Shown: positions 44,411 through 55,173, counted from the first letter of the stretch. The stretch: 64,000 bases of DNA from Hordeum vulgare subsp. vulgare (GCF_904849725.1 NC_058524.1:547959763-548023762); one strand, 5' to 3'. The notes: generated from the sequence alone by a model not told the origin. Translations and numbers: made by a program.

Positions 44411-45640
44411 CTAGCTTGTTTGGCTGGAACTCCCACAGCTGATCTTTGTCAAGAGCAGGGACTGAAACACCACGTGGAATGTAGACATCTCCGGATTTAA
44501 TAGCAATAGTTTTCAGAGGACGCTGCAATGAGACGATTATGAAGTCATACCATCAGAACAGAAGCTCCCGGCAAGCATAATAAACGTGGTTATTGCTTTA
44601 TTTATCTTACCTGGATCCCATCAAAGATTTTTCCAAGAATACCAGGTCCCAACTCACATGAAAGAGGCTGCATAAACCCAGACATAGCATGTTAAAATAG
44701 AGTAAAACAAAAGTTGGCTTTGTGAAGTGCCCATCAAAATCAGGTTGCATTTCACCTTTTTTGTTCTCAACACGGGATTGTTGACCGTTAGCCCAGCTGT
44801 TTCCTCGTAAACTGCATACAGTACGAACAGATAAAGCATGTGAGAATCTTCTTAGCTATGCACGTCCCTGTGGAGAAAACTCAATGCGCAAATGCGAGGC
44901 AAAATCACGCTCTGTCCTACGTTGGATTGTGGCGGAATCACCCTCGAGACGGATGATTTCACCGATGAGGCTGTCGTGGCCGACACGGACGAGCTCGTAC
45001 ATCGCGGCACCGCCCATGCCATCGGCCACCACCACGTGTCCAGAGACCTAGTAGAAGAGCAGAGCACAATGGTGAGACAATGCATCACGATTCATCAGGA
45101 AGGGGTGAGAGGGCAACCCATTCACGTTTCGCCAGATCATAGTATGGATCGACAAATCATCGCATCAGGCTAAAGCCTGAGCAAGAGCACTCGATTACAA
45201 GCACATCGGAGCAGAATCTCGCGATCTGAACCAGCGCAACCACACTGGTTCCGTGCTACCCTAACCAGCTAGCTAAGGATCCACTGGGGACCCATTGACC
45301 CGGCAGACGCATCCCACGATCCACTCGCCGTCGGAATCCCAAACCAGGCCACCCAATTCGACGAATCTCCCCGGTAATCCCAACACCCGCGCGGACACTG
45401 CATCGTCGGTGGCGATCGAGGTGAGCTCGGGAGATCCAGCGGCAGAAACGGCCCGATTTCAAAGCCCGCGCGGCCACGTCCAAGGATCGGAGGAGATCCC
45501 GCGATCCAGCCGGTGTAGTGGAGCGGAGGGTAGGGTAGGGTTGAGAAAAGTAGATAGAGAGAGGAAAGAGGAGGAGGAGGAGGATGCGGACCTTGCGGAC
45601 GTAGCCGTACTCGCTCTCGCGCTTCAGGAAAAACTAGGGA
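44411..45640 (-). pseudogene. Captured 5' part of the V-ATPase catalytic subunit A gene (five exons)
   Basis: Minus-strand exons with canonical borders are: the end of exon 1, about 45640-45592 (SEYGYVRK); 45047-44921 ([36 protein letters not shown]); 44811-44756 (YEETAGLTVNNPVLRTKK); 44667-44611 (PLSCELGPGILGKIFDGIQ); and 44522-44411 (RPLKTIAIKSGDVYIPRGVS, KDQLWEFQPNKLG). Phases are consistent and no stop occurs across the joined exons. These are N-terminal barrel and early non-homologous-region sequences of VHA-A; the nucleotide-binding P-loop part is absent. No in-frame ATG precedes exon 1 (a TAG lies just upstream). VHA-A normally powers vacuolar proton pumping; this copy cannot. Confidence 0.93.
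45048..45591 (-). other. Captured intron 1 of the V-ATPase A fragment
   Basis: Between donor GT (45591-45590) and acceptor AG (45049-45048) on the minus strand. GC-rich near exon 1 and AT-richer towards exon 2, as in grass genes. ORFs here (for example 45256-45483) are chance. Confidence 0.7.
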
Positions 45641-45984
45641 AGCTTCGGTGAAGAGGAGCTGCTCCTGCAGTAGACCCACCGCTCTCTCCCTCGGAGCGCG
45701 CGGCGCGTAAGGTCCTCCTCCCCGCCAGCAGTCCCCGCGGAGGCGTCCGGGGAGGTCACATGGATCAGGGCACCGTTGGTGGCGGCGGTGAGAGGGGTTC
45801 ATGCAGGAGAGAGATGGGGACGAGGGAGGAGTGTGCGGCTGTGTTTGTTAGGGTTTGGTTTCTCGAGAGATGCTCCACCGTTGGATGGGCGCATGATGGA
45901 TGGTTCAGATCGCGTCTGGTGGGGTGATCCGCGTGGAGGAGGTTCCTCAAGTTTCATTGGTTGGCTGGCTCTTCTTATCCTTAT
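45641..45984 (-). other. GC-rich sequence upstream of the V-ATPase A fragment
   Basis: A moderately GC-rich stretch that may be captured 5' UTR or promoter of VHA-A. There is no clear TATA box on the minus strand. The junction to CACTA subterminal sequence is near 45985. Confidence 0.4.
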
Positions 45985-46196
45985 GTTACGACATTTTTAT
46001 AATCATCGTAAAAGTTATGACGATCTCATCTTATGTGCTTACGATGTTTTTGACTCACATCATCGTAATTTATATGAAGATTTGATCCCCTCAAACGGTT
46101 TACGATGATCTCAGATGAAATCGTCATAGATTTATGACGAATTCATCAACGACATCTTAAAAAACGTCATGTATGAGCATATTTCTTGTAGTGCCT

Positions 46197-46838
46197 TCGG
46201 CTCATGTTTCCATGTACAAATAATGCAGCGGAATACGAAGCTTTGCTCCATGGTTTGCGACTCGCCAAAGAGATGAATCTCACACGAGTCCGGTGTCTAG
46301 GCGATTCAGATCTGGTGGCACAACAGGTCTCTGGTACCTGGGATTCGCGAGACCCTCTGATGTCGGCTTACAGACGAGCTGTGTCGGATGTAGCGGGTCA
46401 CTTCAATGGTTATCAAGTGGATCACATCGACCGTCGGCTTAACAAAGCGGCGGATGCTCTTTCCCGTCTCGGTTCACAACGTAAGCCAGTTCCTCCCAAT
46501 GTCTTTTTGGATGTATTGCATAACCCCTTGGTGAAACTGCCTTCAGAGGAAGATTTAGCTGTACCGGACCCCGAGTCTCATCTCGTGGCGGCTCTCCACG
46601 CAACTCCATACTGGGCAATTCCTTACATGGCATATCTCACTAGAGGCGAGTTACCAGCTGACGAATTACTAGCTCGCCAGATCGTCCGACGGTGTAAATC
46701 CATGGTCATACACAATGGCGAGTTACACAAACGAAGCACCTTGGGGGTATTTCAAAGATGCGTCTCTCCTGAAGAAGGATGTATGATACTCAATGAGATT
46801 CACGCATGCGACTGTGGTCATCATGCCGGGTCCTGATC
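46197..46838 (+). pseudogene. Element A second RNase H (Tat type) and spacer
   Basis: The frame continues from 39841: NAAEYEALLHGLRLAKEMNL, RCLGDSDLVAQQVSGTW, YRRAVSDVAGHFNGYQVDHI and LNKAADALSRLGSQ. This is the extra RNase H-like domain (RVT_3 type) found between RT/RNase H and integrase in Tat-lineage elements. The catalytic-type Glu (AAEYEAL) and Asp (LGDSDL) are kept. A spacer leads to the integrase zinc region (GCMILNEIHACDCGHHAGS), where a TGA at 46836 interrupts the frame. Role: removal of RNA during cDNA synthesis, or a structural tether. Confidence 0.88.
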
Positions 46839-47870
46839 CTTGGTCTCTAAGGCCTTCAGACATGGGTTCTATTGGCTGACGGCTCACGCACACGCAGAAG
46901 AGATCGTTCGCCGATGTGATGGCTGCCACAAATTTGGACGCCAGATGCACATGCCGGCTAAGGAATTGCGGATGATACCAATCACTTGGCCGTTTGCAGT
47001 CTGGGGGCTTGATATGGTCGGCCCTTTCAAGATGTCTTCCACCAAAAAGACACACTTATTGGTGGCGGTTGACAAATATACAAGTGGATGGAGGCGGAAC
47101 CTGTTAGCAGCTGTGATGCAGATACGGCCGTCAAATTCTTGAAGAAACTAATTTTTAGATTTTGATATCCTCATAGTATCATTACTGACAATGGTACCAA
47201 TCTATCCAAGGGTGCAATGCAAGAATTTTGTTCACGAAAGCATATCTGACTCGATGTTTCCGCGGTTGCACATCCCTAGTCTAACGGCCAGGCGGAGAGG
47301 GCGAATCAGGAAATATTGCGAGGGATTAAGCCCCGGCTCATGATGCCTTTGGAACGTACCCCAGGATGTTGGGTGGAGGAGCTACCGTCAGTACTATGGA
47401 GTATCAGGACAACTCCAAATTGATCCACGGGTTTTACTCCCTTCTTTCTGGTCTATGGAGCAGAAGCGGTGTTACGAAGTGACATCAAAAAACGATTCTC
47501 CACGAGTCGCCGCCTACGTGGAACAGGACAACGATCTGACGTGACAGGACTCGTTGGACGCCTTGGAGGAGGAACGAGACTTAGCCGCATCACGATTGGC
47601 GATTTACCAACAAGACTTGCGACATTACCACAGTCGCCAAGTCAACAGCCGGACTTTCCAAGAAGGCGACTTGATGCTCCGTCTGATTCAAGATCATACT
47701 GGTATGCATAAGCTGTCACCTCCATGGGAAGGACCGTTTGTCATCAGCAAGGCTCTTCGGAATGGCTCGTACTATTGGTGGATCTTTGCCCAGATCGGCC
47801 AACTACAGAAGTTGAGACAACTCGCCCGTGGAACATAGCCCATCTACGGCCTTACTACACTTAGAGCCAT
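46839..47870 (+). pseudogene. Element A integrase (degenerate)
   Basis: The zinc region is completed by RRCDGCHKFGRQMHM. The core shows the first Asp in WGLDMVGPFKMS, the second in TDNGTN (near 47188) and the Glu in GQAERANQ (near 47290). A frameshift lies at about 47083-47150 and stops occur at several points (for example near 47162 and 47248). The C-terminal domain reads LRHYHSRQVNSRTFQEGDLM and KLSPPWEGPFVISKALRNGS (about 47615-47775). It cannot give a protein. The decay contrasts with the open antisense frame at 49117-50969. Confidence 0.85.
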
Positions 47871-49116
47871 GAGCTCCCCCTTTTTTACCAGTTTTCAGAA
47901 AATTGTAATCCATGAATTATGAAAGCAATAAAGCCGGCACCCATGAATTTCGGGGTCATTTGCCGTTTCAGCTTTTGAAAGCATGAGTCTTTATTGTTCT
48001 ATAAGTCGCCCAAACATGGACGCTATCAAAGTCAAAGAGGTAAGTTTCCATGTTGCACTTACTTCAAAACTGGGCTTTGATAAAGCCAAAGAGGACCAAT
48101 GTTGCCACGTTGGACGGTTCAAACATAGGCGCCTTATGTGGTTTTGAGAATTAAGACGGCTTACTTGGGGGCAACTAGTCCCCAAGTCGTTTCACAGTAA
48201 GAGCGTATACGCTTCTCTGACCCTATGCCTGGTTTTTCCTAAATCATAGGTCACTCGGGGGCTTCCACTCATTGAGTTCAGCCTGAATACCCTCTTGGCT
48301 AGCGAAAAATTACCGCATTACAAATGGTTATACTGTACTATGTGTTGAACAAGTCGCCACATGGACCTATGTACTCGGGGCGAGTCAATCCGCTATTTGG
48401 AACCTGAACTCGCCTTGGTTAAAACATAAAAGGTACCTGCCAGAGTCACACATGGGAAATAGAGAAACCATTGGTTCATTGAACCTGCTTCACAGAAGCT
48501 TGACTCGCGCGTGATCAACCGGTCTAAAACAACAAGGCTTTTTGCAAAAGCTTTCTAAGGGTAACACTAGAGTTTTGCAAACTCGTCTTATCCTTTCGAA
48601 ACTCACTGAGTCGATAAAATTTTACTTCTTGATGACAAGACCACAAGGTTTCTTAAAATATCTTTGAGCCAGCTTTTGATTATAACTCGCCCCGACTCAT
48701 TTTTTGCCATAACCCGGAGGCTGATTTATTTCTCGCCATAGCCCGGGAGCTAATTTATTTCTCGCCATAACCCGGGGGTTGATATATTTTTGCCATGATC
48801 TAGGGGGCTGGTCTATCCCTGGCCATGCACTTACTGAGTCGGCTATTGTTTTTCCTAACACATCAGGAAAAAACTTGTTTGTCACATTATGACATTCCCT
48901 AGTTTATCAAAATTGCAGGCAAGTCATGCATAGATTCAAGGACTACCAGTGGTTCCATCAAAAGGCGAGTCTTGCATAGATTCAAGGAATAACAGTGTTT
49001 CCATCAAAAGGTACTACTGCCTAATTGTTGTTCCACAAACACTAACAAAGCTATTACATGGCTCGCGTGGCCAAAATGGGTGTCATCCCCCAGTGAAGGA
49101 AGGATCCATGGACGAA
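47871..49116 (+). other. Element A 3' region with short tandem repeats
   Basis: Noncoding on the plus strand. It contains four to five diverged copies of a unit near TCGCCATAACCCGGGGGCTG (48690-48830, about 36 bp apart) and a two-copy repeat of about 43 bp (48920-49012, with GCATAGATTCAAGGA). Such repeats are usual between pol and the 3' LTR of Tat elements. Confidence 0.65.
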
Positions 49117-50969
49117 TCAGGCCGCCGCCGAGTCACCTTGCCTTGAGCTCTCCCCGCCTTCGATTCGTAAGTCGTCCAGTTTCCAATTACACTTGGACAA
49201 GGCAACGAACTCATCTTCATCGTCAAGGAAGAGAGATAGGTCCATGTCAAGATCAAAAGGATTCTTGGGTCGACTAGGAACCAAGCTAGCAGTTTCATAT
49301 GAAGGAGGTTTCACCTTCTTTTTCTTCTCGTCATAGGCGGCTTGGTATTTTCTCAAATCCAAACTGGCTGCCAGTTGAGTCGCCGCATAGTGAGATTCTA
49401 TGATAACTCGGTGATAGTCCACCTTAGTGAATTCTGACCCGTCATCCTTCAGCTCGGGGTAGCCGGCGGCTATTTCTTCGGGTTTGAGCTCAGGGGAGTA
49501 AGCTAAGCACCGACTCAGGGTGTTCAAAACTCCCTTCCGGGTGGCTGATCTTTTCAATTCCTCTATCTGAGGAGGCAATGTAGACAGAAAGCCGAGAATC
49601 TGCTTGATGGTCCTCACTGGCCCCTTGTTGCCCATCACTGCCTTAATTGTGAGCACGCCCCCAGTGTATAACTGCTCAGTGAAGGTATATATTGCTTTTA
49701 ACTTCACCATACAGTCGTCTGGTAGATTGGCGGATCGGGCACCTGCAAAAGACACATCAGTATTTGATAAATTTTGATACCAGATTGATTATTCAACAGT
49801 CAAAAGTTAACGCTTACCAAACATAGCGACAGTCATGTTGGAAATATGTTTATTTAAGCCGGAAAGCTCCTGCTGGGCGGCTTCCAATTTTTCTTCAGCC
49901 TGCTCAGCACGCTTAAGAATGGCGTCTTGGTCAGCTTTGGCTTTCTTCTCAAGTTTTTGCTGGCCAGCCTTCATTTTCTCCAGCTCAGCCTGAATTAAGC
50001 GACATTTATTCTCCAACTTGGAGTGCGCATCTTGTTGGTCAGCTAGATTTTTTTTTAAGTCGGCTATAGCCGACTCAGTCTCGGTCATAGACTCCTGCAC
50101 ATCAAGTTTGGGGAAACAAGTTTCAGCATTACTGCAAGCAATAATCCTGATACTTGGGGGCTAATGTATGATTTTCTTCAAAATCATACCATATTCAAGA
50201 CCCGACTCATCTTTCAAAAGATGACTCGGTCCTTGGGGGCTACAGGTTAAAGTTTTTATTATATTCAAGACCCAGCTCATCTTTCAAAAGATGACCCGGC
50301 CCTTGGGGACTACAGGTTGAAGTTTTTATTATATTCAAGACCCGACTCATCTTTCAAAAGATGACCCGGCCCTTGGGGGCTACAGGTTGAAGTTTTTATT
50401 ATATTCAAGACCCGACTCATCTTTCAAAATATGACCAGGCCCTTGGGGGCTACAGGTTGAAGTTTTTATTATATTCAAGACCCGGCTCATCTTTCAAAAG
50501 ATGACCCGGCCCTTGGGGGCTACAAGTTGAAGATTTTTTATATTCAAGACCCGGCTCATCTTTCGAAAGATGATCCGGCCCTTGGGGGCTACAGGTTGAA
50601 GATTTTCTATTCAAAGACCCGACTCATCTTTCAAAAGATGAGCCGGCCCTTGGAAGGCTAATGGGTGAAGGAAAATACATGAACATGCGTACCTCATGCC
50701 TAATCCTCAGAAGACAAATCAAGCTCTTGTTCATCTCATAATTCCTCCCCAGATGACTTGCGAAGCCGGAACAAAGTTGGTCGAATTCTAGCATCTCGTA
50801 TTGGGGGAGCTTGAAGTTGTCTGTGTCTTCATCACGAGAAGAGCAAGTTGCCTTGGAGGTATGCTTGGAAATTACTGCAGTTGGAGGAGTGGAATAGCCA
50901 GTACTGGTGACCACGACATCGTCTGGATCGTCAGTTGCCTTGAGAGGGTTTACCAAAACAGGTAGCAAA
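49117..50969 (-). CDS. Antisense spliced gene of element A (three exons recognised, 5' end unresolved)
   Basis: On the minus strand, three exons join with consistent phase: 50969-50693 (donor GAG/GTACGC), 50094-49818 (acceptor GTGCAG, donor TTTG/GTAAGC) and 49742-49117 (acceptor TTTTGCAG; stop at 49117-49119). The joined frame is open for about 392 codons. The middle exon encodes a long coiled coil (DLKKNLADQQDAHSKLENKC, KKAKADQDAILKRAEQAEEK). The last encodes an acidic tail (LDMDLSLFLDDEDEF). Tat-lineage elements such as Grande and RIRE2 are known to carry antisense genes here, and the Pfam family described as a putative gypsy-type transposon domain may correspond. Function is unknown. The intron 49743-49817 is 75 bp. 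Confidence 0.72.
50196..50660. repeat. Seven tandem repeats of about 70 bp in an intron of the antisense gene
   Basis: Units start at about 50196, 50266, 50336, 50406, 50476, 50545 and 50612. Each contains the palindrome-like TCATCTTTCAAAAGATGA and the block CCCTTGGGGGCTACAGGTT. The spacing is 70 bp for the first five and 67-69 for the last two. They lie wholly between the donor at 50692 and the acceptor at 50095 of the antisense gene. Confidence 0.9.
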
Positions 50970-51760
50970 CTATGTATCTACGAGTGGATCAAAATGAAAG
51001 AATATTGCTCGAAACAATGGAAGAAAGCTATGAGCATAAGATAATGACAGCGTTGGATCTATGACATGAAGACTTAAGATAGCAAAAAGACGTGATAAAG
51101 TGGTCGAAGCCTGCTACTGCTTAAAATCTATTTGCGAAAACATGAAATGGATCTAAGGCAGGCCAGGGTGTTCATCGCATCGCGGAAACTAGCTTGCAGG
51201 AAACACAGGTCATGGTGTTCTCGGCCTAACCCTAAATGGGGGAATATGTGTACCTGGGAGAAGGAGATCGGTGCCGGGAACGAACGTGCAGTGCTTCGTG
51301 CTTCTTGGCGCCCGGAAGACCACGGTCGATGGAGGAGCTCCGGAAGCCGATGGTGATGCCGGGGTGCTGGTGCTCGAAGAGGAAGTGCGCGAGGAAGACG
51401 AGGAAGAGATGGAGTTAGGTGACGGGATTTCCTACCCCCCATTTCTCTTGTTATTTAAAGGGCAGGAATGGAAATCGAGGCTGTCGAGGCGGAGATCGAG
51501 GCGACAAGTCAGAGACTCCGATGATGGCGCCTAGATTTTTGGGATAAGTGATTATGAACAAAAGATCCGTTGATGGTTGCGGTGCTAAAAGCCGCGAAAT
51601 TAAGGGAATGAGGTGATGTCATCCAAGACTACACGACGACTCAGATCAAATTACAGCAGGTGGCGACTTATCGTTCGTCGAAGGATGGAAATGGTAAGAG
51701 TCGCCCCAAATTGGTGGAAGTTTATTGACATGAATGAATTCACGACAATCTGGGGCCTAA
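50970..51760. other. Element A 3' region before the LTR, possible antisense first exon
   Basis: A minus-strand ORF from ATG 51442 (MGGRKSRHLTPSLPRLPRAL, Pro/Arg-rich) ends at a possible donor (CCCAG/GTACAC, 51254-51252). Its phase does not fit the acceptor at 50971-50970, so I do not join it. 51443-51760 shows nothing clear except a weak polypurine region (ATCTGGGGCCTAA) next to the LTR. Confidence 0.4.
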
Positions 51761-52256
51761 TGTTGGGGATATTACCTGCGGGTAACCCTCCCTTAGTGGG
51801 CCGGGTCGCCAAAGGGGCGACTTACCATTTACCGCGCGTCCCGTGGACCAGAAGCCGGATGGCGGTTCTAGAGGTCGTGCGGATGATGGATTACCAAGAA
51901 AGCTCCTGATCGTGGAGGCCACGGCGACGTAGAGATAAGGAAAGCCACAAAGAGTAGTATGACAGGACTTTGTAAACCCTAGGGCCTCGACCTGTATATA
52001 AAGGCGAGTCCCAGGGAGAGGTCGGGCGAGTTAGAGAGAATCGAGAGCTACGTTAGGCGAGTTACGCCCTCCTTGTAATCGAAACCACCATTAATACACA
52101 CAACGCAGGACGTAGGCTTTTACCTCCTTACGAGGGGCTGAACCTGGGTAAATCTGAGTCTTGCTTTCGCTCACCCCCTTCGAGTCGCCACCAAGGTGTG
52201 ATGGCTCCATCTCTAAGTCCTTTCACAAGGACATCTGTCGTTACAAAACCACGACA
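51761..52256 (+). repeat. Element A 3' LTR
   Basis: 496 bp, the same length as the 5' LTR, TGTTGGGGATATTACCTGCG to AACCACGACA. TATATAAA at 51995-52002. Confidence 0.94.
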
Positions 52257-52261
52257 GGAAC

Positions 52262-53337
52262 CGCTCGATGATGAGGATTGGCTTATGGCCATGCATGAAG
52301 AACTTAATAACTTCGAGCGCAATCAAGTCTGGAATTTAGTGCCAAGACCAAAGGAGGAACATAATGTCATCGGGACCAAATGGATCTTCAAAAACAAGCA
52401 AGATGCCAATGGGATTGTGATTCGAAACAAGGCAAGATTAGTGGCTCAAGGCTACTCCCAAGTCGAGGGTATCGACTACGGTGAAACCTTTGCCCCCGTT
52501 GCTCGTCTAGAATCTATTCACATGCTGATTGCATTTGCTTCTCATCATAATTTCAAATTACAACAAATGGATGTGAAAAGTGCTTGTCTTAATGGTCCTT
52601 TAAATGAGTTGGTCTATGTCAAACAACCCCCGGGGTTCGAACATCCCAAGCTCCCCAATCATGTGTACACACTTAATAAGGCACTCTACGGCCTTAAACA
52701 AGCCCCATGTGCGTGGTATGAGTACCTTACTGAGTTGTTACAAGATCGTGGGTTTGAAATTGGGAATATAGATCCCACTCTTTTTACTAAGAAGGTCAAA
52801 GGGGATTTGTTCATATGCCAACTATATGTTGATGATATCATTTTTGGTTCCCCTAACGAATCTTTCAATGAAGAATTTGCTGCACTAATGGCTGAGAAAT
52901 TTGAGATGTCTATGATGGGTGAGTTGAAGTTCTTCCTCGGGTTCGAGATTAAACAAGGCTTAGAAGGGACCTTCATCAAACAAGCCAAGTACAGTCAAGA
53001 CATGCTCAAGAGGTTCGAGCTAGAGGATGTCAAGCCGGTCAAGTTTCCCATGCCAACAAGATGCAAGCTTGACAGTGATCCCAATGGTAAAGCAGTGGAT
53101 CAAAAGGTATATCGCTCCATGATTGGATCCCTTCTTTACCTTTGTGCATCTAGACCAGATATCATGTTGAGTGTAGGGATTTGTGCACGGTTTCAATCTG
53201 CACCAAAAGAAAGCCATTTTATGGATGTTAAGCGAATCTTTCGATATTTGGCTCATACCCCAAACTTTGGTCTATGGTATCCCAAAGGAGCAAACTTCAA
53301 CCTAGTGGGCTATTCTGACTCAGATTGGGCAGGAGGC
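52262..53337 (+). pseudogene. SIRE/Maximus-type copia pol, part 3: reverse transcriptase and start of RNase H
   Basis: The copia frame resumes after element A and is open to 53337. RT blocks are [68 protein letters not shown] and [14 protein letters not shown]. The catalytic YVDD lies at 52825-52836, followed by [17 protein letters not shown]. RNase H begins with [10 protein letters not shown] and is cut at 53337 by the Angela LTR. All motifs up to that point are intact. This would be the polymerase of the level-0 element; the rest of RNase H and the 3' LTR are not in the window. Confidence 0.92.
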
Positions 53338-55159
53338 TGTTGGAATTATGCCCTAGAGGCAATAATAAAAGTATAGTTATTATTATAATTCCTGTATCAA
53401 GATAATAGTTTATTATCCATGCTATAATTGTATTGAATGAAGACTCATTTACATGTGTGGATACATAGACAAAACACCGTCCCAAGCATGCCTCTAGTTG
53501 GCTAGCCAGTTGATCAATGATAGTCAGTGTCTTCTGATTATGAACAAGGTGTTGTTGCTTGATAACTGGATCACGTCATTAGGAGAATCACGTGATGGAC
53601 TAGACCCAAACTAATAGACGTAGCATGTTGATCGTGTCTTTTTGTTGCTACTGTTTTCTGCGTGTCAAGTATTTGTTCCTATGACCATGAGATCATATAA
53701 CTCACGGACACCAGAGGAATGCTTTGTGTGTATCAAACGTCGCAACGTAACTGGGTGACTATAAAGATGCTCTACAGGTATCTCCGAAGGTGTTCGTTGA
53801 GTTAGTATGGATCGAGACTGGGATTTGTCACTCCGTGTGACGGAGAGGTATCTCGGGGCCCACTCGGTAATACAACATCACACACAAGCCTTGCAAGCAA
53901 TGTGACTTAGTGTAAGTTACGGGATCTTGTATTACGGAACGAGTAAAGAGACTTGCCGGTAAACGAGATTGAAATAGGTATGCGGATACTGACGATCGAA
54001 TCTCGGGCAAGTAACATACCGAAGGACAAAGGGAATGACATACGGGATTATATGAATCCTTGGCACTGAGGTTCGAACGATAATATCTTCATAGAATATG
54101 TAGGATCCAATATGGGCATCCAGGTCCCGCTATTGGATATTGACCGAGGAGTCTCTCAGGTCATGTCTACATAGTTCTCAAACCCGCAGGGTCTGCACAC
54201 ATAAGGTTCGACGTTGTTTTATGCGTATTTGAGTTATATGGTTGGTTACCGAATGTTGTTCGGAGTCCCGGATGAGATCACGGACGTCACGAGGGTTTCC
54301 GGAATGGTCCGGAAATGAAGATTGATATATAGGATGACCTCATTTGATTATCGAAAGGTTTTCAGAGTTACCCGGAATGTACCGGGAATGACGAATGGGT
54401 TCCGGGTGTTCACCGGGGGGGCAACCCACCCCGGGGAAGCCCATAGTCATTGGGGGTGGCGCACCAGCCCTTAGTGGGCTGGTGGGACAGCCCAAGAGAG
54501 CCCTATGCGCCATAGGAAGAAAAATCAAAGAGAAAAGAAAAAAAAGAGGAGGTGGGAAAAGGGGGAAGGACTCCTCCTTCCAAACCTAGTTGGACTCGGT
54601 TTGGAAGGGGAGGGTTCCCCCCTTAGGTTTGGCCGACCCCCTTGGGAGTCCTTGGACCCCAAGGCAAGGCTCCCCCCTCCTCCCCCTATATATACGGAGG
54701 TTTTAGGGTTGATTTGACACAACTTTGCCACGGCAGCCCGACCACATATCTCCACGGTTTTACCTCTAGATCGCGTTTCTGCGGAGCTCGGGCGGAGCCC
54801 TGCTGAGACGAGATCATCACCAACCTCCGGAGCGTCGTCACGCTGCCGGAGAACTCATCTACCTCTCCGTCTCTCTTGCTGGATCAAGAAGGCCGAGATC
54901 ATCGTCGAGCTGTACGTGTGCTGAACGCGGAGGTGCCGTCCATTCGACACTAGATCGTAGGACTGATCGCGGGACGGTTCGCGGGGCGGATCGAGGGACG
55001 TGAGGACGTTCCACTACATCAATCGCATTCACTAACGCTTCTGTTGTATGGTCTACAAGGGTATGTAGATCACACATCCCCTCTCGTAGATGGACATCAC
55101 CATGATAGGTCTTCGTGCGCGTAGGAAAATTTTTGTTTCCCATGCGACGTTCCCCAACA
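53338..55159 (+). repeat. Angela-type 5' LTR
   Basis: 1,822 bp, ending GACGTTCCCCAACA. TATATATA at 54687-54694 follows a short inverted repeat (ACCAGCCC / GGGCTGGT, about 54463-54484). ORFs inside are chance. Confidence 0.92.
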
Positions 55160-55160
55160 G

Positions 55161-55173
55161 TGGCATCATGAGC
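55161..55173 (+). other. Angela-type primer-binding site
   Basis: TGGCATCATGAGC; the canonical form is TGGTATCAGAGC, so it is mutated (T to C, plus an extra T). Confidence 0.75.

Larger units (their letters stand above)
39842..46193. mobile_element. Non-autonomous CACTA transposon with captured host gene fragments
   Basis: 6,352 bp. Terminal inverted repeats start CACTACAAGGAATATGCT on the left and CACTACAAGAAATATGCT on the right (minus strand). The 3-bp duplication is CCT (39839-39841 and 46194-46196). Both ends have subterminal repeats of ACGATGA, CGTCATAA and CGTCGTAA types (39880-40090 and 45985-46165). I see no transposase. The interior holds exons of three different plant genes, all on the minus strand, plus a nested short transposon. 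It interrupts the RNase H frame of element A, which resumes on its far side. Confidence 0.93.
2574..52256 (+). mobile_element. Element A: Tat-lineage Ty3/gypsy retrotransposon, heavily nested
   Basis: Two 496-bp LTRs (2574-3069 and 51761-52256) bound a plus-strand element that holds gag, protease, RT, two RNase H regions and integrase, then a long 3' region with antisense exons. The second RNase H (plant Tat-type) and the antisense gene point to the Tat lineage. Insertions E, B and a CACTA element account for about 38 kb of its span; its own sequence is about 11.4 kb. The flanking pentamers are TGAAG (2569-2573) and GGAAC (52257-52261), an imperfect TSD. Removing exactly 5 bases restores the copia reading frame, which supports a single insertion. 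All sense genes carry stops or shifts. Confidence 0.9.

Noticed and set aside
45256..45802. Minus- and plus-strand ORFs near the V-ATPase fragment
   Set aside because: They run across the exon 1/intron 1 border in frames that do not match VHA-A. They are shadows of GC-rich captured sequence.
50196..50660. Regular repeats with a short palindrome that superficially resemble a CRISPR array
   Set aside because: Units are contiguous 70-bp tandem copies without unique spacers, in a plant retrotransposon. No cas genes, and the context is eukaryotic.
51128..51442. First exon of the antisense gene of element A
   Set aside because: It has a possible donor site, but its phase does not fit the acceptor before 50969, so it was not joined to the gene.
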